DNA of 12,501 nt, taken from contig CAMVIO010000036.1 in assembly GCA_947167555.1 (NCBI GenBank), forward strand, positions 1 through 12,501, in the 5' to 3' direction. This DNA comes from an uncultured Selenomonadales bacterium. Lineage in GTDB: Bacteria; Bacillota; Negativicutes; Selenomonadales; Selenomonadaceae. A program made the position numbers and the translations under genes. How positions within the stretch are numbered: the first letter of the stretch is position 1; the number at the start of each line of letters is the position of its first letter. Positions 7,319 to 12,501 of the stretch are shown piece by piece. The notes under the pieces are model-generated. The model saw nothing but the letters and a program-made list of their open reading frames with translations, had not been told where the DNA came from and made no database searches.

Positions 7319-7343
7319 CGTAAAAAACTACTTGCGTACTTTA

Positions 7344-8459
7344 TTATTCTATTTCACTGTATAATCTCAGCAATTCCCTCTCTGCAACATCCCACGTAAA
7401 TCGCTCTTCCAATAATTGTTTGCCATTTTTCCCCATCTCCTCAGCCTCTGCGGGATGTTCAAGAAGCCATTTGATTTTTTCGGCAACATCATTAGCATCA
7501 CTTGGATCTGCAACCAATCCAAAACGATATTTTTCAACCATTTTGCGTTTATAAGGCCAATCCGAGAGAATTATCGGCATTTCTGCCGACATATATTCAT
7601 ACACTTTTGTATTGAAATTATCTAATTTGAATCTTTGCCCGCCATTATCTGGAATTGTACATAGCCCAATTGCACACTGCGAATATAAATCAAAAATCTC
7701 CTCTCGATTCAAAACTCCAACATATTCTGCAATATGATGTATATCAGCCGCCGTAAACTCCTTGAAAAATTGATCCGACTCAAAGCGTCCAGCTAGAACA
7801 AGCCGTGTATTGGCCATTTTCGCCGCTTGCAACATTGTCAAAATTCCGCGTTCTTTATCAAGCCACCCTGCAAAGCATACATTTCGTCTTTGGAAATACG
7901 GAACCGATTTAGAGTTTCGATATTCTTCCCTTCGCGGGAAATTTCCAACATACGCAAAATGGTTTGCACGTCCTTCAAACCAATTCTCTCCATTGTAGGA
8001 AGTCGGGCACACCACGCCATCAATTCTTCTGCATATATACGTTTCGTATGCATTATATGAAAAAGAAACCAACTGAGAAAATAACGACAGCCATTCTTTT
8101 CCTTTTATCCCTTCTCCAAATATTTCGTGACTATCAAATATAACTTTTTTCTTCTGCCGCTTTAATTTCATCGCAATTCGCAAAAGTTCGGGGTCGTGCA
8201 GGTGATAAAAATCAGCATTTTGCGCAATCCCCAACTCATAAACTCGCTGAACGCCCTCTGTCATACGTTGTCTTCGCCCCGAAGGAACAAAGCCTGTGGA
8301 AAGTATCTTAATCCCGTTTTCCAGTGTTTCATTTTCTTTCGCATCGTTGACAATCAATGTGACATCGTAACCATGCTCACGCAGGGAACAACACTCACGC
8401 CATAAAATACGTTGATCATAGCGCTGATGCACACTGGTAAGGTGTACAACTTTTTTCAC
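7344..8459 (-). CDS. GT-B fold glycosyltransferase, GT4-like
   Basis: A 371-residue retaining glycosyltransferase of the GT4 type. The amino domain has HLTSVHQRYDQRI (6-18) and YHLHDPELL (85-93), the latter typical of a subgroup found in O-antigen clusters. FDSHE follows at 108-112. The carboxyl domain has FAGWLDKERG (196-205) and the nucleotide-sugar motif FNTKVYEYMSAEMPII (282-297) with Lys285, Glu288 and Glu293. It would add one sugar to the growing lipid-linked repeat unit from the cytoplasmic face. Donor and acceptor are unknown, and a 2,3-diacetamido uronic acid is a reasonable donor given the pathway genes. The start is GTG (8459-8457), overlapping the wbpD stop in GTGA. AAAGGG lies upstream. 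It is the only glycosyltransferase seen in the window, so others must lie outside it. Confidence 0.87.
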   Translation of the reverse strand: MKKVVHLTSVHQRYDQRILWRECCSLREHGYDVTLIVNDAKENETLENGIKILSTGFVPSGRRQRMTEGVQRVYELGIAQNADFYHLHDPELLRIAMKLKRQKKKVIFDSHEIFGEGIKGKEWLSLFSQLVSFSYNAYETYICRRIDGVVCPTSYNGENWFEGRANHFAYVGNFPRREEYRNSKSVPYFQRRNVCFAGWLDKERGILTMLQAAKMANTRLVLAGRFESDQFFKEFTAADIHHIAEYVGVLNREEIFDLYSQCAIGLCTIPDNGGQRFKLDNFNTKVYEYMSAEMPIILSDWPYKRKMVEKYRFGLVADPSDANDVAEKIKWLLEHPAEAEEMGKNGKQLLEERFTWDVAERELLRLYSEIE

Positions 8460-9028
8460 AATACAGCCCTTTCCAACAAGCTTTCCTCATCCGCACGGTA
8501 TTTCTGCCCACAATCCACGCAAGCTAAATTTCCATTCAACACTTGCCCACATTCGCAAACCCAACCGACCTGCTTCGCCGGTACTCCTGCCATCAACGCA
8601 TGGGGCGGCACGTCCTTCGTGACCACGGCTCCCGCGGCAATTGTCGCATATTCGCCAATCGTATGCCCGCAGACAATTGTTGCGTTCGCGCCAATTGTGG
8701 CGTCGTGCTTCACAACGGTTTTCTTGTATCCCGCCGCCCCTTTCGGAAATCTCGCCCTCGGTGTCAGGTCATTCGTAAAGACGCAGGACGGGCCGCAGAA
8801 AACATAATCTTCCAGAATAACGCCCTCATAGAGAGAAACGTTATTTTGTACCTTTACGCCGTCACCGATTTGGACGTTGTTGCTTACGTTGACGTTCTGC
8901 CCGAAGGAACAATTCATCCCGATCCGTGCGCCGGATTGGATATGGCAGAAATGCCAAATTTTCGTTCCCTCGCCGATTTCCACGTTCTCATCCACAAAGC
9001 TACTGGGATGGACAAAAGCCGCGCTCAC
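8456..9028 (-). CDS. wbpD: WbpD/WlbB-type sugar N-acetyltransferase with Cys-rich tail
   Basis: A 190-residue left-handed beta-helix acyltransferase. Hexapeptide repeats run from about residue 12 to 135 (VEIGEGTKI, ARIGMNCSF, VQIGDGVKV, ATIGANATI and others), with NDLTPR (86-91) and the closing AGVPAK (147-152). WbpD transfers acetyl from acetyl-CoA to the 3-amino group made by WbpE, giving UDP-2,3-diacetamido-2,3-dideoxy-glucuronic acid. It normally works as a trimer. After the helix there is a tail with Cys158, Cys160, Cys170 and Cys173 (CxC and CxxC), which could bind zinc. The start is GTG at 9028, sharing GTGA with the wbpB stop. GAGGGGG just upstream supports it. Both ends overlap neighbours by 4 bases, which indicates translational coupling. 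Confidence 0.9.
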   Translation of the reverse strand: MSAAFVHPSSFVDENVEIGEGTKIWHFCHIQSGARIGMNCSFGQNVNVSNNVQIGDGVKVQNNVSLYEGVILEDYVFCGPSCVFTNDLTPRARFPKGAAGYKKTVVKHDATIGANATIVCGHTIGEYATIAAGAVVTKDVPPHALMAGVPAKQVGWVCECGQVLNGNLACVDCGQKYRADEESLLERAVL

Positions 9029-10125
9029 TGTTTTCCCCCTCGTTCTTCCTTTTTGCCGAAACGTCCCTCAAAGTCCATAGTCGATACGCTTTCCAACGGT
9101 AGCTTGACAGGCTTTCCCTCTGCCGCCGACTTGTAAATCGCCAATACCATCTCCAAGGCTCTCTTGCCTGCCTCGGCGTTCACATACGGCTCTCGATTGT
9201 TCTTAATGGCATCGATCATGTCAGCGTAGAGCGGCGTATGGCCGAAGCCATAGACATTCGGTGGAGTCTCATGGAACTCGTCAATGACTTTTGCTTCTTC
9301 GTCCTTCCCATCGGCGAATTGCCATGCTTCGATTTTGTTGACGCTACTGCCACCGGCCTTGACGGTTCCTTTTTCTCCAAACAAGTAGAGGGTTTCTTCA
9401 AGGTTTTTCGGATAGACGTCTGTCGTGCCTTCAATAATGCCATAACTGCCGTTTTTGAACTTCACGAGGGCGACGCCCAGGTCCTCGCATTCCAGATAGG
9501 GATGGTTCAGCTTGTCGGTCATGCCGACGACTTCTACAACCTCGTCGCCCATCATCCATCGCAGGAGGTCGATGTTGTGGATGCACTGGTTCATGAGCGC
9601 GCCGCCATCCTGTTCCCATGTACCGCGCCAACTTGCCTGTTTGTAGTAGTTCTCGTCCCGGCACCAGCGGATATGGGCCGTGCCGTAGAACATTTTTCCA
9701 AAGCGCTCTTGCTCCACCGCCTCGCGGATTTTCTGGATAGACTTGTTGAAGCGATTTTGATGGCTTGTGCAGACTTTTACGCCGTGCTGTCTCGCGCGAT
9801 TGATGATTTCGTCCGCGTCGGACAAGGAAAGCGCGATGGGCTTTTCGATGATGACGTTTGTGCCTACGTCGATGCAATCCAACGCGATTGCCGCGTGTTT
9901 GCCCGACTCGGTGCAGATGGCCACAAGCTCCGGCTTTTCCTTCGCCAGCATTTTCTTGTAATCCGCATAGCTCTTTGTAGTGTCGCTAAGCGCGAATTTT
10001 TCTCTTTTCTCGTCCATCTTCTCCGGCAGGACGTCGGAGATAGCGACGATGTCCAGCTTGTTCGCCTGCGCCGCCGCGATGTGGTTGACGGAGATACGGC
10101 CACAGCCAATCAGTGCATATTTCAT
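9025..10125 (-). CDS. wbpB: WbpB/WlbA-type UDP-sugar 3-dehydrogenase (Gfo/Idh/MocA)
   Basis: A 366-residue NAD-dependent oxidoreductase. It oxidises C3 of UDP-N-acetyl-glucuronic acid to the 3-keto sugar used by WbpE. The amino end is a Rossmann domain with GCGRIS (7-12). EKP (94-96) carries the conserved lysine. SHQNRFN (121-127) and GGALMNQCIHNIDLLRW (174-190), with His183, match the substrate-binding part of this family. The open frame extends 27 codons further up (10206), but the protein family begins at MKYALIG. The ATG at 10125 lies 7 bases after the carrier-protein stop and has GGAGG 13 bases away, a rather long spacing. The ATG seven codons earlier is an alternative. A sampled line (9541-9600) is 58% GC, well above the polymerase-flippase region. 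Confidence 0.92.
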   Translation of the reverse strand: MKYALIGCGRISVNHIAAAQANKLDIVAISDVLPEKMDEKREKFALSDTTKSYADYKKMLAKEKPELVAICTESGKHAAIALDCIDVGTNVIIEKPIALSLSDADEIINRARQHGVKVCTSHQNRFNKSIQKIREAVEQERFGKMFYGTAHIRWCRDENYYKQASWRGTWEQDGGALMNQCIHNIDLLRWMMGDEVVEVVGMTDKLNHPYLECEDLGVALVKFKNGSYGIIEGTTDVYPKNLEETLYLFGEKGTVKAGGSSVNKIEAWQFADGKDEEAKVIDEFHETPPNVYGFGHTPLYADMIDAIKNNREPYVNAEAGKRALEMVLAIYKSAAEGKPVKLPLESVSTMDFEGRFGKKEERGGKQ

Positions 10126-10132
10126 AGTCTTC

Positions 10133-10336
10133 TCAATTACCTCCATTTGCAATGGCAAAAAGCTCCGCAATCGTTTCCGCCTTCTTGATCTCCCCCGCCG
10201 ACACATGTAAAAGCGACATCAGGCTGACCACCGCAATGGAATCCCATTCCTCAATGTCCTCCAGTTTTGTATCGAAATCAAACTTCGCCCCGTCAAGCAC
10301 AAGCTCCATCTGCTCCATGAATGTGTCTTTTGTCAT
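10133..10336 (-). CDS. Short acyl carrier protein, 67 residues
   Basis: A small acidic protein with the carrier signature EEWDSIAVVSLM (29-40). Ser33 is the expected 4'-phosphopantetheine site. A typical helix IV region, EIKKAETIAELF (49-60), follows. The ATG at 10336 is chosen because the protein is recognisable only from there and GAGGCGG precedes it. The longer frame up to 10516 overlaps the fusion gene and is not plausible. The distance from the serine to the helix IV signature is about six residues shorter than in E. coli AcpP, so the segment after helix II is shortened, and the whole protein is small (usual length 75-80). It lies 32 bases after the acyltransferase fusion and 7 bases before wbpB. 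A dedicated acyl donor for the fusion's acyltransferase is the obvious inference. Confidence 0.83.
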   Translation of the reverse strand: MTKDTFMEQMELVLDGAKFDFDTKLEDIEEWDSIAVVSLMSLLHVSAGEIKKAETIAELFAIANGGN

Positions 10337-10368
10337 TTCCGCCTCAGCCCCTCTGCCATTACATGCAC

Positions 10369-12027
10369 CTATATCTTCAGCGCAGGAATCCCAAATACCG
10401 TACTCCCAGGCTTCACATTCCGAAGCGCTACACTTCCCATTCCCACAGTTGCTTTTTCTCCTACTGTGATTTGATTTTTGATAAGAGAGCCGGGGGCGGC
10501 GTAAACATCTCGACAAATATGCGCACTTCCAGAAATCAAAACCTGCCCAGTAATCAAACAGTTTTCGTCAATCCGCACATTGTGCCCAATGCCACAGAGC
10601 TTTCCTATTTTTACATTGCTTCCAATCACCGTGTCTGTCAAAAGCCCCCGGTCGATACAGGCATTGGAACCAATATCCACATTATCCCCGATGATAACGC
10701 CTTTATAATGGACTTCCCGGTGAGGTACGCCATCGGCATCCTTATAGTAACCAAATCCGTCTGCACCGATAACAACTCCTGAAAAGATTTCACAATTTTT
10801 TCCAATCGTGCAGGGACAATCAATAACGACGTTAGGATGCAGAATTGTATTGCTGCCAATCTGCACTTGCGGACCTACATAGCATCCCGGACCGATATGG
10901 ACATTTTCCCCGATAGCGTCTGTCAGCACGGTTGCCTGATCCGAAATCGTGTGAAGAAATGCCTCCGCAAAGAAATGATTCAGTATGGAGAAAAAAACCC
11001 CCTTGGGATAATCCGTTACGATGGATGCGACATTCTCTATCGGAAAAGGAGCAACAACAATCACATCATGCAGGGAAGAAAGCCTCTCCATGAGTGAATC
11101 ATTGATATAGCTTTTGTTCTTTATCCAAAAGAGGGTATGGTCATCCAACTCCTGAAGATTTGCAAATGTATCTATGACCGTGTTTTCGTCTCCCCGCAAC
11201 TTATAAGGAATTCCCTCATTATCAAGGAAACGGCATATTTCTTTTGCTGTTATCCGTTTCACTGATTCCCCTCCATTTTCTTTAATGCCTACCACATCTT
11301 CCATCGATAACACGTCATCCAAGTCCGTGAAATTTTCATGCATAGCCAAATACCGCTCATAGTTCGCCCGGTTTATGGAATTTTGAACAGAGATTTTTAA
11401 GCTTGTCTCCTTTTCTTCGTACCAAAAGGCATGTGTCAGAATGTGCAGATGCTCAAACTGTTCACCTTCAACAATCTCCTCCACCGGCTCCCGCCAATGA
11501 CGCCGCGAATCAGATAGATACTTGAAATCCCGAAAAAATGTTTGCCCGTAACTGTTGATTATGCCGGGAATGTCTAAATCCGCTTTAAGAATCGCCTTGC
11601 TCGGCCTGTGCATGGAAACGCAATTTATGGTCTCGCCCAGCGTCTCTGACAAGGCGGAAATTTCTGCAAGGATAAGGCCGCGAATCTTTTCCACGCTCCC
11701 AATCGCTTCCGGATATGCCATTTCGTCAAAATGAAGCCCAATTTTATGCCCAAGAGACAAAATACGTTTCAACAATTCAAGGTTGTTTCGAGAGAAAGCG
11801 TTGTAAAGATCACTCCGCACCAACACGAAATATGTCCCTATCCAGCCAACATTTGCTTCTCTCTCCGCAAATTCCAACGCATGGGAAATGTCATAATCTA
11901 TATCATGACGTAGAATCACACAGCGCGGATACCGTTTCCAATCGTGATAGTCCGCGCAAATATACCCATGGGCAGAGAGAAGACGGAGCAGACTCAAATA
12001 TGCGTCATAAGTAAATCGCAATCTCAA
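10369..12027 (-). CDS. Fusion: NodB-like deacetylase + LpxD-like N-acyltransferase
   Basis: One uninterrupted 552-residue frame with two enzyme parts. Residues 1-~245 resemble divergent NodB/CE4 deacetylases: LRHDIDYD (39-46), GLHFDE (97-102), SMHRPS (138-143) and LTHAFWY (197-203). Residues ~258-345 resemble the small amino domain of LpxD. Residues ~365-552 form a left-handed beta-helix with LpxD hallmarks: GADGFGYY (421-428), CIDRGLLTDTVIG (457-469) and IGHNVRI (480-486), where His482 matches the catalytic His239 of E. coli LpxD. LpxD moves a hydroxyacyl chain from ACP to a sugar amine. Together these suggest removal of an acetyl group and re-acylation of the freed amine, with the adjacent carrier protein as donor. 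The start is TTG at 12027, but the TTG two codons later is better spaced from AAGGGG. No signal peptide is seen, so it should act in the cytoplasm. Confidence 0.85.
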   Translation of the reverse strand: MRLRFTYDAYLSLLRLLSAHGYICADYHDWKRYPRCVILRHDIDYDISHALEFAEREANVGWIGTYFVLVRSDLYNAFSRNNLELLKRILSLGHKIGLHFDEMAYPEAIGSVEKIRGLILAEISALSETLGETINCVSMHRPSKAILKADLDIPGIINSYGQTFFRDFKYLSDSRRHWREPVEEIVEGEQFEHLHILTHAFWYEEKETSLKISVQNSINRANYERYLAMHENFTDLDDVLSMEDVVGIKENGGESVKRITAKEICRFLDNEGIPYKLRGDENTVIDTFANLQELDDHTLFWIKNKSYINDSLMERLSSLHDVIVVAPFPIENVASIVTDYPKGVFFSILNHFFAEAFLHTISDQATVLTDAIGENVHIGPGCYVGPQVQIGSNTILHPNVVIDCPCTIGKNCEIFSGVVIGADGFGYYKDADGVPHREVHYKGVIIGDNVDIGSNACIDRGLLTDTVIGSNVKIGKLCGIGHNVRIDENCLITGQVLISGSAHICRDVYAAPGSLIKNQITVGEKATVGMGSVALRNVKPGSTVFGIPALKI

Positions 12028-12039
12028 AATCCCCTTGCC

Positions 12040-12501
12040 TTAGTTTTCTTCCATCGCTTGGACAATTTTCTCCGCTGCATGTCCGTCTCCAAAAGGCCGA
12101 TAGCTTTCATCTATCTTTTGCTCCAGCGCCAATTTCGTCAGAATATCCTTTGACTTCGGTATCGCCAAATCATTGCGGTGATTCACCAATGTTTCTTCCC
12201 ATGAGGGAAACCGAGAAATGGTCACGCACTTCACGCCAGCGAAAAACGCCTCCCGCTGTAATCCACCAGAATCCGTTACAATCTTTTCCGCATGCTTTGC
12301 CAAGCAAATGCTTTCCAAATAGCCTACAGGCTCCGTAAACAGAATCCCCTTAAATCCATGCTTGTTCTGAAGGCGAAACGCTCGCTCCTTGTTGCGCGGA
12401 TGTACGGGATATACGGTCAGAATCTCAGGCGCAAAGCTGTCCATGGCAATGAGCATCTCCAGCAGCGTAGAGTCATCCTGCGTATTTTCCTCACGATGGC
12501 A
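12040..12501 (-). CDS. wbpI: UDP-sugar 2-epimerase (WbpI/WecB type), 3' part only
   Basis: The frame runs off the window end, and 153 carboxyl-terminal residues are visible. The first visible residues, CHREENTQDD, match the conserved His-Arg-Glu-Asn motif of non-hydrolysing UDP-GlcNAc 2-epimerases. YPVHPRNKERA and TDSGGLQREAFFAGV follow, the latter being the UDP-binding loop of the second Rossmann domain. WbpI converts UDP-2,3-diacetamido-glucuronic acid to the manno form, while WecB uses UDP-GlcNAc. The neighbouring wbpB, wbpD and wbpE homologues favour the WbpI role, but the sequence alone does not separate them. The segment usually read as RDxTEWPE in WecB is SRFPSWEETL here. It ends 12 bases before the fusion gene start. 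Confidence 0.85.
   Translation of the reverse strand, partial: CHREENTQDDSTLLEMLIAMDSFAPEILTVYPVHPRNKERAFRLQNKHGFKGILFTEPVGYLESICLAKHAEKIVTDSGGLQREAFFAGVKCVTISRFPSWEETLVNHRNDLAIPKSKDILTKLALEQKIDESYRPFGDGHAAEKIVQAMEEN

Noticed and set aside
9238..10188. Long plus-strand open frame of 316 codons opposite wbpB
   Set aside because: It is an antisense shadow of a GC-rich, strongly conserved gene. Long mirror frames are common in such DNA and the translation shows no family motif.
10337..10516. Amino-terminal extension of the carrier protein up to 10516
   Set aside because: It overlaps the beta-helix end of the fusion gene in another frame, and the extension has no carrier-like sequence. The ATG at 10336 has its own ribosome site.
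1..12501. tRNA, rRNA or CRISPR array
   Set aside because: No regularly spaced repeats and no cloverleaf or rRNA-like sequence was seen on either strand.

Overview
The window lies inside a surface-polysaccharide (O-antigen or capsule type) biosynthesis locus. Eleven consecutive genes fill positions 12501 down to 399. All are on the minus strand and tightly packed, so they read as one operon. The organism is most likely a diderm Firmicute (Negativicutes, Selenomonas-like). The reasons are strong GGAGG-type ribosome binding sites, frequent TTG and GTG starts, an IS200-type transposase start of a kind common in Firmicutes, and LPS-style genes (LpxD-like acyltransferase, Wzy-like polymerase). This placement is an inference, not a proof.

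Layout in transcription order (high to low coordinate): the 3' part of a WbpI/WecB-type UDP-sugar 2-epimerase (12501-12040); an unusual fusion of a NodB/CE4-like deacetylase and an LpxD-like N-acyltransferase (12027-10369); a short acyl carrier protein (10336-10133); a WbpB-type oxidoreductase (10125-9025); a WbpD-type N-acetyltransferase (9028-8456); a GT4-like glycosyltransferase (8459-7344); a Wzy-like membrane polymerase (7277-6000); a SAM methyltransferase (6031-5297); a second deacetylase-like protein (5287-3932); a MurJ/MviN-fold flippase, probably acting as Wzx (3913-2393); a WbpE-type aminotransferase (2386-1253); and an unrecognised 266-residue protein (1199-399). Positions 1-398 hold no convincing protein gene beyond the first nine codons of an IS200 transposase (27-1, minus strand). 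They also hold its structured leader and a separate promoter-hairpin-T-run unit on the plus strand at about 226-340 that could encode a small RNA.

How the genes fit together: WbpB, WbpE, WbpD and WbpI homologues together indicate synthesis of a UDP-2,3-diacetamido-2,3-dideoxy-hexuronic acid (gluco, then manno after epimerisation). The 6-dehydrogenase WbpA is not in the window. The glycosyltransferase, flippase and polymerase would assemble and polymerise a repeat unit by a Wzx/Wzy route. The deacetylase-acyltransferase fusion plus its own carrier protein suggests a tailoring step in which an N-acetyl group is removed and replaced by another acyl group. That module is the most novel item here. 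Base composition is mosaic: sampled lines give about 58% GC in wbpB and 50% in wbpE, but about 33% in the flippase between them, as expected for a swapped serotype-specific cassette.
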